Numbered from the stretch's first letter, positions 34,410 to 43,257 are shown. The stretch: DNA of 48,543 nt from Trueperaceae bacterium (GCA_020431825.1 JAGQHN010000028.1:1-48543), one strand, 5' to 3'. Notes: a model not told the origin generated them from the letters alone. A program made the numbers and translations.

Positions 34410-35894
34410 ATGAAACGTTGGGGTTTATCTGCTACTAGTCTTGGTCGTCCTGTATCACTTCTTATCGCTTTGGCCATTATCACGGTAGGTCAAATGGTCT
34501 TTGTGCAGCTGGTCAAGCGGCTAAAGGGAATTGATTATTTTGACCTGAACTCACTCACAAACTTTCATATAGATATTTATGACACGGGGTTTTTTGTCAA
34601 AGAGCTTATTGTTCCGGTCGCCTTACTGTTTTTACTGAGCGGTCTGCCGCCCTTTAAACGTCTGGTTACCGGACGCGAGCGGCGTCTGGATAGCCTGCTC
34701 CTTTTTGGCGCACTTTGTCTGATTCAGCTGGCTTTTTTCTTTTTTAGCTACAGCTCGAGGCCCGTAGACTATGAACCTTTAGGCATTTATTTTGTGGTTT
34801 TAGCAGCTGGGTATTTGGGAGGCTGGCGTATCGGTGCAGGTACTGCCCTGCTGGCTTATGCCCTGGTAAGTTTAAGAGCTTTTTGGTTGCTAGAGGCGCC
34901 CCTGGCAGAGCAGCATGCCGAAATTTTTTTTCATGGTGACGCTTTGCCCCTTATCTGGCAAGGCTTGAGTATTGGTCTTCTGGCGAGACTGGTCGAACCC
35001 GGTCGTTTTATCCCCCTGACCGCTTTTGCACTTGGCTTTCTGGTTGAATTGTCTGGTCGTTTTCTGGCGGCTCCTGCCCAATGGGATCAGTGGAACTGGA
35101 CGGCACATATTCTGGTGATTAGCCTGATCAGCGCCACGGCACTCACCTTTGTCGCTCTTCTCGTAAGAAACATTCAAGCAGGTTATAACAGACAGCAAGC
35201 CCATCAGGCAGAGCTGGCAACCGCGAGGGCAGAGCTAAAGGCATTGCATGCCCAGATCAACCCTCATTTTATTTTTAACTCCCTGAATACCATTCGCTAC
35301 TTTGTACGCACGGAACCAGATAAGGCGAGGGATTTGCTGCTTAGTCTTTCTGAGGTGTTTCAGCGAAGCTTGCGCTCAGGTGAATTTGTATCTTTGCGTG
35401 AAGAACTTGCCTATGTTGAGGCTTATCTGGCGCTGGAAAAAGCCCGTCTGGATGAGCGTTTGACGGTGCAGTGGATTATTCCTGACGAGCGCATTTTGAG
35501 CCTTGAAGTACCCACCCTGATCTTGCAGCCGCTGGTAGAGAACGCCATCATTCACGGTCTTTCCCCTAAGCAGGATGGGGGGACACTGAGCATTACTATT
35601 GAGTCCTGGGACGGTGAACTGGTTATGCAGGTACGGGATAATGGCACCGGCTTTGATGCCAGAGACTGGCGCTCTGGTAAAGATAAAAAAGACCGGGCTT
35701 CTATTGGCTTAGCCAATATCGACAACCGCCTGCGCTTACTTTACGGTGAAGCTTACGGTTTAAAGCTCGAGAGCGAAAGTGGCTTTGGGACCAGGGTGCA
35801 GATCAAGTTGCCTATTTTGACCAAACCTGCTATCCTGCCCAAGCCTCCGGTACCTTCTTTAGCTGAAGGGCATAAGGTTTTAGGGCAGTCATGA
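34410..35894 (+). CDS. LytS-type membrane sensor histidine kinase
   Basis: 494 residues. The N-terminal half (about 15-260) has eight or so hydrophobic segments, like a MASE1/5TM-type membrane sensor. The His_kinase domain (PF06580 type) carries LHAQINPHFIFNSLN with phospho-acceptor His286. A compact HATPase follows (LQPLVENAIIHGL, DNGTGFD, GLANIDNRL). It should sense a membrane or small-molecule signal and phosphorylate the LytTR regulator, whose start overlaps this stop by ATGA. No ribosome binding site is evident before the ATG, so the start is less certain. Confidence 0.92.
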   Translation: MKRWGLSATSLGRPVSLLIALAIITVGQMVFVQLVKRLKGIDYFDLNSLTNFHIDIYDTGFFVKELIVPVALLFLLSGLPPFKRLVTGRERRLDSLLLFGALCLIQLAFFFFSYSSRPVDYEPLGIYFVVLAAGYLGGWRIGAGTALLAYALVSLRAFWLLEAPLAEQHAEIFFHGDALPLIWQGLSIGLLARLVEPGRFIPLTAFALGFLVELSGRFLAAPAQWDQWNWTAHILVISLISATALTFVALLVRNIQAGYNRQQAHQAELATARAELKALHAQINPHFIFNSLNTIRYFVRTEPDKARDLLLSLSEVFQRSLRSGEFVSLREELAYVEAYLALEKARLDERLTVQWIIPDERILSLEVPTLILQPLVENAIIHGLSPKQDGGTLSITIESWDGELVMQVRDNGTGFDARDWRSGKDKKDRASIGLANIDNRLRLLYGEAYGLKLESESGFGTRVQIKLPILTKPAILPKPPVPSLAEGHKVLGQS

Positions 35895-36652
35895 AAGTGC
35901 TAATCACCGATGATGAGGCGCCTGCCCGGGGGGAGCTGCGCTACATACTCGAGGAACTTGAACCCAGCCTTAGCTTAAGCGAAGCTCGCAATGGGGAAGA
36001 GGCGCTGGCAAGCCTAAGCAAGACTGCCTTTGATGTTGTCTTTCTGGATATCAATATGCCGGGACAAAATGGTTTAAGTGTGGCCTCGAGTCTGCTTGAC
36101 CTGCCCGAGCCCCCGCTGATTGTTTTTGCCACTGCCTACGATGAACATGCGCTACAGGCTTTTGAACTCGAGGCCCTTGACTATGTTCTTAAACCTTTTA
36201 ATGAAAAGCGTCTTGCTCAAACTCTGGAGCGGGTACAGCAAACGCTGCAAAACCGCCGCTCTCTGGAAGAGCAGCAGGCAAAACTAAGAAGCTATCTCAA
36301 AAAGGCAAAAAAGCTAAATAAACTCTGGGCAGAACTTAATAATGATAACCGTATTTTGCTTGACTACAGTGAGATTTTCTGGCTCGAGGCGAAAGATAAA
36401 AAAGTCTATGCCCATACCTACGATGCCACGTTCTTGCTGCGCTACACGCTTAAGGAACTGGAAGAATTATTGCTGGAAGAGGCTTTTATTCGTATTCATA
36501 AGGGCATAATTGTCAATATGAATCACATGGCGGAACTGGTTCCCTGGTTTTCTGGTAACTATCTACTCAGGATGCGCGACGAAGCCAAAACCGAACTTAG
36601 CTTATCAAGGCGTTACGCTGCTGAGCTAAAAGAATTAACGAGCTGGCGCTAA
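35891..36652 (+). CDS. LytTR-family response regulator
   Basis: 253 residues. The receiver domain (1-120) shows ITDDEAPAR, phospho-acceptor Asp53 (FLDINMPG) and LKPF. A short coiled-coil linker leads to a LytTR DNA-binding domain (about 150-250; RIHKGIIVNMNHM). Family knowledge: LytTR regulators bind paired direct repeats in promoters, often of transport or surface genes. It is translationally coupled to the kinase. The converging LacI-type gene ends inside its last codons (overlap 36635-36652). No target site is recognised in this window. Confidence 0.93.
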   Translation: MKVLITDDEAPARGELRYILEELEPSLSLSEARNGEEALASLSKTAFDVVFLDINMPGQNGLSVASSLLDLPEPPLIVFATAYDEHALQAFELEALDYVLKPFNEKRLAQTLERVQQTLQNRRSLEEQQAKLRSYLKKAKKLNKLWAELNNDNRILLDYSEIFWLEAKDKKVYAHTYDATFLLRYTLKELEELLLEEAFIRIHKGIIVNMNHMAELVPWFSGNYLLRMRDEAKTELSLSRRYAAELKELTSWR

Positions 36653-37660
36653 CTCGCTGGGCGCTGCACAACTACCCCGTTTGATAAGTTTCCCCTTGAA
36701 GCGCAGATGCTGAATCTCCCTATTGGGGTCGCGAATATGTTCAAACAGTAACTCAGTTGCCGCCCGGGCCATTTCTTTATTTGGCTGTTCAATCACATCA
36801 ACAGGTGGGTCAACAAGTTCTGTCCAGGTATAGTTGTCAAAGCTGAGCAGGGAAACATCTTGTGGAATTTTAAGACCCAGTTCACGTAAGGCTCTGAAAG
36901 TACCAATCGCCATATTTCCGGTAATGGCAAAAAGGGCCGTGGGTGGCTCGGGCAAGTTCATAAGATAGTGCGTAAAGTCATAGGCTGCATCTTGCGTGGG
37001 GCTTAGGTAGCCAATATAGGCTTCAGGAATGGTCAAGCCCAGTTTTTGCATGGCGAGGGGAAAGGTTTGTACCCGCTCATCAGGTTGAATGGTGGGATGG
37101 TAGCTACCAAGGGCGGCAATGCGTCTGTGACCCAGCTTGGCCAGGTAGTCAACGCCATCATTAACACACTGCGGATTATCCAGCATGACATGGCTAAAGG
37201 GGCTATGCGGTGAAAAATAATCAACTTCAACGATGGCAATGCCCCGCTCCTGCATACGCTCGAGGTAATCGGTATTGGGTTTGCCGAAAGCCGAGCGAAT
37301 AAGCAGACCACTTATTCGGTTGCCATAAAATTCTTTCAGTTGTTTGCGCTCGAGTTCAGACTCATATTCGTTTTCTGCGGTGATTAAAGTGTAACCTTGA
37401 GCGCGGACTTCCTGCCCGATGGTGCGAGTTAACTGGGCAAAAAAGGGTTCGACAATACTGCCTACAATAAGGCCAATGGTTTGACTCTGACCACTGCGCA
37501 GCGCACTGGCAAGTTTATCAGGTTCATAGTGAAGCTCACGAATAGCTTTTTGGACGCGCTCGAGGGTATCAGGCGCTAACTTCTCCGGAAAACGTATGGC
37601 ACGTTTCGCCGTCGTCGCAGATACACCTGCCAGTCTTGCAACATCATTAATCGTGGCCAC
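36635..37660 (-). CDS. LacI-family regulator of the polyol locus
   Basis: 341 residues from a GTG start at 37660. The HTH reads TINDVARLAGVSATTAKRAI directly at the N-terminus, the usual place. An ATG further upstream at 37759 would add 33 residues with no family match and would run through the promoter. The effector domain is periplasmic-binding-protein-like. A promoter TTGCCA-16-TATAAT ends 6 nt before the GTG, so the mRNA is probably leaderless. An operator overlaps the start codon, implying autorepression. It faces the binding-protein gene of the polyol operon and is its likely repressor. The 3' end overlaps the convergent LytTR gene by 18 bases. Confidence 0.9.
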   Translation of the reverse strand: MATINDVARLAGVSATTAKRAIRFPEKLAPDTLERVQKAIRELHYEPDKLASALRSGQSQTIGLIVGSIVEPFFAQLTRTIGQEVRAQGYTLITAENEYESELERKQLKEFYGNRISGLLIRSAFGKPNTDYLERMQERGIAIVEVDYFSPHSPFSHVMLDNPQCVNDGVDYLAKLGHRRIAALGSYHPTIQPDERVQTFPLAMQKLGLTIPEAYIGYLSPTQDAAYDFTHYLMNLPEPPTALFAITGNMAIGTFRALRELGLKIPQDVSLLSFDNYTWTELVDPPVDVIEQPNKEMARAATELLFEHIRDPNREIQHLRFKGKLIKRGSCAAPSELAPAR

Positions 37661-37667
37661 GAGACCA
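37654..37667. promoter_or_regulatory. Operator copy 1 (over the lacI-type gene start)
   Basis: TGGCCACGAGACCA is an imperfect palindrome with central CG, between the -10 and the start codon of the regulator gene. Shares the consensus TGGnCACGnGrCCA with two further copies. Confidence 0.7.
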
Positions 37668-37694
37668 TTATACGTGTTTTTCTTGCGTTGGCAA
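37667..37694 (-). promoter_or_regulatory. Promoter of the LacI-type regulator, leaderless
   Basis: On the minus strand TTGCCA (37694-37689), a 16-nt spacer and a consensus TATAAT (37672-37667). The GTG at 37660 begins 6 nt after the -10, so transcription should start at or next to the start codon. Confidence 0.7.
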
Positions 37695-37720
37695 ATGAAT
37701 AGGCTTGATGAAACAGGGTG

Positions 37721-37750
37721 TTGACATTGGCGATGTTTTTTGCTTATTCT
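37721..37750 (+). promoter_or_regulatory. Promoter of the polyol operon
   Basis: TTGACA (37721-37726), an 18-nt spacer and TATTCT (37745-37750). The expected start near 37757 lies inside operator copy 2. The leader to the binding-protein ATG would be about 155 nt and contains operator copy 3. Confidence 0.65.
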
Positions 37751-37752
37751 AG

Positions 37753-37766
37753 TGGACACGAGACCA
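37753..37766. promoter_or_regulatory. Operator copy 2 (over the operon transcription start)
   Basis: TGGACACGAGACCA differs from copy 1 by one base. With flanks, GTGGnCACGAGACCAT is shared by both. It is placed to block transcription initiation of the polyol operon. Confidence 0.7.
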
Positions 37767-37857
37767 TACTAAGTCTGGGTAGCCGCGCTTACGGGATACT
37801 TTGCCTTGCTGCTGCCTTTGGGAAAGGACGTGATAACTGAATTGCTGTAGATGGTGT

Positions 37858-37873
37858 GTGGCCACGTGGCCAC
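37858..37873. promoter_or_regulatory. Operator copy 3 (perfect palindrome in the leader)
   Basis: GTGGCCACGTGGCCAC is a perfect 16-bp palindrome, the symmetrised form of copies 1 and 2. It lies 38 nt upstream of the binding-protein ATG. It could bind the repressor most tightly and loop to copies 1 or 2. Confidence 0.7.
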
Positions 37874-37911
37874 GATGAAATGTGAAACATCAAATTCATT
37901 GGAGGAATTGA

Positions 37912-39222
37912 ATGCAGAAACTTTTAGGACTTTTGGTAGCTCTTCTGTTTGGTACGGCATTGGCACAAACCACCGTAACCATCGCTTCAGTAAACAACCC
38001 TGACATGGTCACCATGCAAGAACTTAGCAGCGTATTTGAAGCTGCGAACCCAGACATAAAGCTCGAGTGGCTCTTTTTAGACGAAGGCACCCTTCGCTCT
38101 CGCTTAACCACTGATGTTGCAACTGGTAGTGGTGCCTTTGACCTGGTAACGGTAGGGGCTTACGAAACCCCACTATGGGCAGCTAATGATTGGATTGTCT
38201 CTGTAGATAAGCTTAGCGAAGCCAACCCTGAAGCAGCCGAAACCTACGATTTCGATGATCTGCTTCCTGCCATTAGAGATGGTCTAAGCTATAACGGCGA
38301 ATTATTTGCTGTACCTTTTTATGCAGAGTCAAGCTTCACCATGTATAACAAGCGTTTATTTGACGAAGCAGGCCTCACTATGCCCGAGCAACCTACCTGG
38401 GAACAAATTGCTGACTTTGCTTGCCAGTTAAATGATCCTGAAAATGGTGTTTACGGTATAGCTCTGCGTGGTAAACCAGGCTGGGGCGACAACATGGCAC
38501 CTATTACCACTGTAGTTAACACGTTTGGTGGTCAGTGGTTTGACGCCGAAGGTCATCCACAACTTGATTCACAAGCCTGGCACGATGCCCTAACTTTCTA
38601 CGCTGATCTGGTAAATCGCTGTGGCCCTCCTGGCGTCACTGGTAACAGCTTCCCTGAGTCACTGCAACTTATGTCAACTGGCAAAGCCGCTATGTGGGTA
38701 GATGCTACTGTTGCTGCTGGGTTTTTAGCAGGCAGTGAAGCAGGCCCTGATATGGCTCAAGCCCTTGCACCTGTTGGCCCTGTTGCCAAAGGCAATGCCT
38801 GGTTATGGTCATGGAACTTAGCTATTCCTGCATCAAGCGATGCACAGGAAGCTGCCTATAAATTTATGACATGGGCCACCAGTAAAGACTATATTGAACT
38901 GGTCGCTGCAGAAAAAGGCTGGGCGGCTATTCCTCCTGGTACCCGTAAATCAACCTACGAGCGCCAAGAGTATCTAGATGCTGCTCCTTTTGCCACCATG
39001 ACGCTAAACGCCATTCTTAACGCTGACCCAACCGACTCAACCCTCGAGCCTCAAGTTGCTCCTGGTGTTCAGTTCGTCCAAATCCCAGAATTCCAGGGTA
39101 TTGGCACTGATGTTGCTCAACAAGTTGCTGCCGCCCTTGCTGGTGATATAAGTGTTGACGAAGCCCTTGCTAATTCACAAAAGCTTGCTGATGAAGCTAT
39201 GAAAGATGCTGGCTATTACTAA
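37912..39222 (+). CDS. Polyol/sugar ABC transporter substrate-binding protein (SmoE-like)
   Basis: 436 residues. The signal peptide MQKLLGLLVALLFGTALAQ lacks a lipobox, like the other binding protein in this window. The segment NGVYGIALRGKPGWGDN (around 180-200) followed by TTVVNTFGGQWFD resembles sorbitol/mannitol-binding proteins of the COG1653 family, from memory. GGAGG lies 6 nt before the ATG. It is the first gene of the operon and would deliver a polyol to the two permeases. The nearby dehydrogenases fit a sugar-alcohol substrate. Confidence 0.92.
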   Translation: MQKLLGLLVALLFGTALAQTTVTIASVNNPDMVTMQELSSVFEAANPDIKLEWLFLDEGTLRSRLTTDVATGSGAFDLVTVGAYETPLWAANDWIVSVDKLSEANPEAAETYDFDDLLPAIRDGLSYNGELFAVPFYAESSFTMYNKRLFDEAGLTMPEQPTWEQIADFACQLNDPENGVYGIALRGKPGWGDNMAPITTVVNTFGGQWFDAEGHPQLDSQAWHDALTFYADLVNRCGPPGVTGNSFPESLQLMSTGKAAMWVDATVAAGFLAGSEAGPDMAQALAPVGPVAKGNAWLWSWNLAIPASSDAQEAAYKFMTWATSKDYIELVAAEKGWAAIPPGTRKSTYERQEYLDAAPFATMTLNAILNADPTDSTLEPQVAPGVQFVQIPEFQGIGTDVAQQVAAALAGDISVDEALANSQKLADEAMKDAGYY

Positions 39223-39245
39223 GCAGTAATTGAGTTGAAGTTAAG

Positions 39246-39271
39246 GACTGAGAAGAAATTCCTTCTCAGTC
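39246..39271 (+). terminator. Hairpin after the binding-protein gene
   Basis: GACTGAGAAG (39246-39255) pairs with CTTCTCAGTC (39262-39271), followed by TTTAAT. It probably gives partial termination, so that more binding protein than permease is made. Confidence 0.6.
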
Positions 39272-39424
39272 TTTAATCCTAAGTTAGATAGAAAACAGCG
39301 ATTATCGAACCACCGTATTTTTATTAGAATGTAAGCTTATTTTTTGTTATCCGACTGGAAATTTATTATTGAAATCATCATGCAACACTAAAAATGTCAA
39401 CGGCAAGTTTATAGCCCATCAAGA

Positions 39425-39452
39425 TTGAATTTTGTTAGCACGTAGATAAAGT
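39425..39452 (+). promoter_or_regulatory. Possible second promoter before the permease genes
   Basis: TTGAAT (39425-39430), a 16-nt spacer and TAAAGT (39447-39452), in the 256-nt gap after the binding-protein gene. The rest of that gap is AT-rich and shows nothing else. Confidence 0.35.
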
Positions 39453-39478
39453 TAGTGACTCATTTGGAAGGATGTGTA

Positions 39479-40405
39479 ATGGCAAGCTCAAGCATGACGA
39501 CAAACGCCACTCAAAAACGTTCAAAACTCGAGCTACGCAAATACTTATCGTCACCTGGACTGTTATTTTTAATTATCGTTACCCAAGTACCTTTTGTGGT
39601 TGCTATTTATTTTAGTTTTACCAACTGGAACCTGTTAAGACCCAACAGTAAGGGCTTTTTGGGGCTTGGAAGTATGTGGCGTAATTACGCACGTATTTTG
39701 ACCAACTCCACCTTTTATACGGTTCTCTGGAACACTGTGGTTTTGACCATAAGTGTGGTTGTTATCACCTTTATTTTTGGACTGGCGTTTGCCTTATTGT
39801 TAAATAGGCCTTTTCCTGGCAGAGCGTTGGCCAGGACTTTACTTATTTCCCCTTTTCTCATGATGCCTGTTGCGGCAGCAGTGTTATGGAAAAATATTCT
39901 CCTGGACCCTGCTTCAGGCTTGCTTAGCTATTACCTGCAGTTTTTTGGTGTCAGCAGATTTTATGCCTTAGAAGCTTTTCCCATGCCAAGTATCATTGCA
40001 ATTCTTTCCTGGCAGTGGATTCCCTTTGTTATGCTTATTTTACTGGCGGGTTTACAGTCGCTACCTGAGTCAACCATTGAGGCTGCCCGTATCGATGGAG
40101 CAACTGGCCCGACAATGTTTCGCTTTATTGTTTTGCCACATTTACAGCGCTTTATTGAACTTGCGCTCTTATTAGAAACCATTTTTATTCTTAGTGAATT
40201 CGGGATTATATTTGTGACCACGACGGGTGGGCCGGGTATCCAGACGACCAACTTACCGTATCAAATTTTCTTAGAAGCCTTTTCCCGCTGGAATGTGGGT
40301 AGAGCCAGCGCTTACGGGATCTTTGCGGTTATTTTGGCAAATATCATCATCGTACTTTTCCTGCGGGTCTTAAATAACAATAACCAGGCAGAGGTGCCAG
40401 CATGA
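39479..40405 (+). CDS. Polyol/sugar ABC transporter permease (MalF/SmoF type)
   Basis: 308 residues with six predicted membrane segments and EAA loop STIEAARIDGATG. I chose the ATG at 39479 because GGAAGGATG lies 6-12 nt upstream; an in-frame start at 39455 has no such site. The stop overlaps the next permease start as ATGA. It forms the channel with that partner. No ATPase gene is encoded in the operon. Confidence 0.92.
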   Translation: MASSSMTTNATQKRSKLELRKYLSSPGLLFLIIVTQVPFVVAIYFSFTNWNLLRPNSKGFLGLGSMWRNYARILTNSTFYTVLWNTVVLTISVVVITFIFGLAFALLLNRPFPGRALARTLLISPFLMMPVAAAVLWKNILLDPASGLLSYYLQFFGVSRFYALEAFPMPSIIAILSWQWIPFVMLILLAGLQSLPESTIEAARIDGATGPTMFRFIVLPHLQRFIELALLLETIFILSEFGIIFVTTTGGPGIQTTNLPYQIFLEAFSRWNVGRASAYGIFAVILANIIIVLFLRVLNNNNQAEVPA

Positions 40406-41229
40406 AACAAAGCAAGTTAGCGGGTCATTTACTGTCTGCCCTCACTCTTTTTATTGCTTTTGCGATGTTTTTTCCTATTCTCTGGATGTTCATGACCTCC
40501 TTTAAAACCGAAGCTGCTGCGATTAGCTTTCCGCCAAAATTTTTCTTTGCGCCCACCCTGGAAAACTGGCAAATCGCTATTTTTGATTCACCTTTTCTTA
40601 GATACTTGCGCAACACTGTAAGCATTACCTTTTTTTCTACCGTTCTGGCACTGCTTCTGGGTATACCTACCGCTTATGCCATGGCTTTTTATCCGACAAA
40701 GCGCACCAATAGCTCTATGCTCTGGATTATGTCTACCCGTATGTTGCCACCCGCAGGTGTCATTGTGCCAATTTATATTTTGTTTTTGCAGCTAGGTTTA
40801 CTCAATAAGCAAATGGGCTTAGTTATTTTGTATGCCGCAATGAACTTTCCCCTGGTGGTTTGGATGCTTCGCTCGTTTATGTTAGAGCTCCCCTATGAGG
40901 TTATTGAAGCAGCACGTTTAGATGGAGCAACGCTTTGGCAAGAACTCAGGCAAGTGATTATTCCCTTACTCATTCCCGGGATTGCTGCAACCTCGCTTCT
41001 TGCCCTCATTTTTACCTGGAATGAATTCTTTTTGGCGGTTAATTTAACCTCGAGTTTGGACGCTGCCCCTTTATCCGTTTATATTTCTACGTTTAAAGCT
41101 GCTCAGGGAAACCTATTTATCGCAAAAATGTCAGCCGCTGCAACGGCTGCGGTAATTCCTGTACTTGTGGCTGGTTGGGTAGCACAAAAGCAACTCGTAT
41201 CAGGTCTTACCATGGGAGCTATTAAGTAA
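40402..41229 (+). CDS. Polyol/sugar ABC transporter permease (MalG/SmoG type)
   Basis: 275 residues, six predicted membrane segments, EAA loop EVIEAARLDGATLWQ in the standard position. Translationally coupled to the preceding permease. The SMLWIMSTRMLPPAGVIVP stretch resembles permeases of sorbitol/mannitol systems. The dehydrogenase gene follows after 9 nt. Confidence 0.92.
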   Translation: MKQSKLAGHLLSALTLFIAFAMFFPILWMFMTSFKTEAAAISFPPKFFFAPTLENWQIAIFDSPFLRYLRNTVSITFFSTVLALLLGIPTAYAMAFYPTKRTNSSMLWIMSTRMLPPAGVIVPIYILFLQLGLLNKQMGLVILYAAMNFPLVVWMLRSFMLELPYEVIEAARLDGATLWQELRQVIIPLLIPGIAATSLLALIFTWNEFFLAVNLTSSLDAAPLSVYISTFKAAQGNLFIAKMSAAATAAVIPVLVAGWVAQKQLVSGLTMGAIK

Positions 41230-41238
41230 AGGATTGTC

Positions 41239-42252
41239 ATGATAAGCGCACAAATTCTTTCTCCTCAAACCGCAAATGTTAGTGATTTACCCAGGCCACA
41301 GCTTGGCCCCCATGATGTTCTTATTGAAGTAAAAAATGCGGGTATTTGTGGAACCGATTTGCATATCTGGCATGGTTCCTATGCCCTTGCGCAGTATCCG
41401 CTGGTGCCAGGTCACGAGTTCAGTGGGGTAGTTGCTGAGATTGGTGATGAAGTCAGTACGACTCGAGTCGGTGAGCATGTCACGGCTGACCCCAATCTGC
41501 CCTGTAATCATTGCTACTTCTGTCAAAAGCGCCAGTTTAATCAGTGCCTGAACTTAAAAGCTGTGGGCGTAACTAGAAACGGTGGTTTTGCTCGGTATGT
41601 GGTGGTGCCTGAAAGTGCTGTTTTCCCCATCGGTGATTTGTCGTTTGCAGCGGCAGCGATGCTCGAGCCTCTGGCTTGCGTAGTCTGGGGACTTAAGCAA
41701 GTGCAGATTCAGGCCGGGGACAGTATGCTCATTTTTGGTGCCGGACCCATGGGTTTACTGATGCTTCAGGCCGTCAAAACGGATGGCGCTGCGCAAGTAG
41801 TGGTTATAGATAGAGAAGAGGGACGACTCAAGTTGGCCCGTGAACTGGGCGCTACAGCAACGGTAAAAGCGGCAGATTTTAATCAGGCTATGGCACAGGA
41901 ACTAAGCCCTTTTGGTTTTGACGTTGTGGCTGATGCAACTGGCCTACCCAAAGTGATACAGGATGGGTTTCAATACCTTCGTTCAGGAGGCAAGTTCTGG
42001 GTTTTTGGAGTAGCGCCAGATAAAGCTCGAGTCGAGATTAGTCCCTATGAGATTTTTCGCCGCGATTTAAAAATTATTGGCAGTTTTGCACTTAATAAGA
42101 CATTTCATGAGTCGATTGCTCTGGTAAAAGCTGGGGCTGTCAAGCTCGAGCCTCTTATCTCCCATCAGCTGCCGTTAGAGCGTTTTGCTGAAGCCATGCA
42201 TTTCGCTGAACATGATCCGGATAGATTGAAAGTGCAGTTTCACCTGGACTAA
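41239..42252 (+). CDS. Zinc-dependent polyol/alcohol dehydrogenase (MDR family)
   Basis: 337 residues of the medium-chain dehydrogenase/reductase family. Catalytic zinc ligands are Cys37 (ICGTDLHIWHG), GHE near residue 60 and a Glu after LEPLACVVWG. The four structural-zinc Cys are present in CNHCYFCQKRQFNQC. The Rossmann motif is IFGAGPMGLLML. It should oxidise a secondary alcohol of a polyol, or threonine-like substrates, with NAD. AAGGAT lies before the ATG. Its place directly after the permease genes supports a role in catabolising the imported compound. Confidence 0.92.
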   Translation: MISAQILSPQTANVSDLPRPQLGPHDVLIEVKNAGICGTDLHIWHGSYALAQYPLVPGHEFSGVVAEIGDEVSTTRVGEHVTADPNLPCNHCYFCQKRQFNQCLNLKAVGVTRNGGFARYVVVPESAVFPIGDLSFAAAAMLEPLACVVWGLKQVQIQAGDSMLIFGAGPMGLLMLQAVKTDGAAQVVVIDREEGRLKLARELGATATVKAADFNQAMAQELSPFGFDVVADATGLPKVIQDGFQYLRSGGKFWVFGVAPDKARVEISPYEIFRRDLKIIGSFALNKTFHESIALVKAGAVKLEPLISHQLPLERFAEAMHFAEHDPDRLKVQFHLD

Positions 42253-42451
42253 AGCTAATAGCCAAAGGCTAAAAGCAAGTCCCTTCAGGTCCCCTAATTT
42301 GAAGCGACGTTAGCTAGGGATGAGCTTAGGAAGGTTAAAGCTACCCTATGCAGCTAGACCTATAGGTTTAAATTAATCAGTGAATGAGCGTGCCATCTTT
42401 GCCAATGGGTGTTAGAGTTTAACTTCTCTACTAGATGTTTAAGGAGTGATG
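42253..42451. other. Intergenic gap inside the polyol locus
   Basis: The gap of about 200 nt contains a 10-bp palindrome ACCTATAGGT (42358-42367) and a small AGCC/GGCT hairpin near 42262. No operator of the TGGnCACGnGrCCA type is present. A separate promoter for the downstream genes is possible but not evident. Confidence 0.3.
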
Positions 42452-43243
42452 ATGAATCTGGAACTCAAAGGTAAAGTCGCAGTCATTACCGGGGGAAGTG
42501 TTGGTATAGGGCTTGCGGTGGCAAAGGCTCTGGCGGAAGAGGGGGTCCACTTGGCACTTTGTGCCAGAAACGGTCAGCGCCTCGAGCAAGAAGCCAGAGC
42601 TATTGAAAAAGACTACGGAGTTGAGGTATTAAGCCAGGTTTGTGATGTCAGTTCAGCCCAGGACATTGAGACCTTTTTATCTGCGATAGAGGCGCGTTAT
42701 GGTGGCGCGGACATCCTGATAAATAATGCTGGAACCGGCAGCAATGAAAAAATCATAGATGCGCCAGATGAAAAGTGGCAGTTCTTCTGGGATTTGCATG
42801 TCATGGCAGCGGTGCGTTTGTCCAGGGGTATCATGCCTATGATGCAAAAACGTGGCGGCGGTGTCATCTTAAACAATTCTTCGATTTGCGCTAAACAGCC
42901 CCTTGGTTACGAACCTATTTACAACACAACCAAAGCTGCCTTATCGATGTTTTCTAAATGCCTTGCTAATGAAGCTATTCCCATGAATATTCGTGTTAAC
43001 ACTATTAATCCGGGCCTGATTCTCACGCCTGACTGGTTAAACACCGCGACAGAACTAACCAAAAACGACAACCGGACAGCCCATGACTATCTGGACGCCA
43101 TCGCTAAGGAAAATACACCTATCGGGCGCTTTGCGACGCCAGAAGAATTAGCGCATTTTTTTGTCTTTCTCTGTTCGCCTAAAGCAAGTTACTGTGTTGG
43201 CTCAACCTACTATGTCGATGGTGGTTGGCTTAAAGTTGTGTAG
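42452..43243 (+). CDS. Short-chain dehydrogenase/reductase
   Basis: 263 residues of the classical SDR family. NAD(P)-binding TGGSVGIG is near residue 14, NNAG is near 90, and the catalytic pair is Tyr157 and Lys161 (YNTTK). AAGGAG at 42441-42446 places the start at the ATG 42452; an ATG at 42449 and a GTG at 42446 are too close to that site. It is one of three SDRs in the locus, which probably interconvert polyol and keto-sugar carbons. The substrate is not determinable by eye. Confidence 0.9.
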   Translation: MNLELKGKVAVITGGSVGIGLAVAKALAEEGVHLALCARNGQRLEQEARAIEKDYGVEVLSQVCDVSSAQDIETFLSAIEARYGGADILINNAGTGSNEKIIDAPDEKWQFFWDLHVMAAVRLSRGIMPMMQKRGGGVILNNSSICAKQPLGYEPIYNTTKAALSMFSKCLANEAIPMNIRVNTINPGLILTPDWLNTATELTKNDNRTAHDYLDAIAKENTPIGRFATPEELAHFFVFLCSPKASYCVGSTYYVDGGWLKVV

Positions 43244-43257
43244 GTGGTGATGCGATT

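Noticed and set aside
37661-37759. Upstream ATG extension of the LacI-type regulator
   Set aside because: The extra 33 residues precede the helix-turn-helix with no homology and cross the TATAAT promoter and an operator; the GTG at 37660 fits better.
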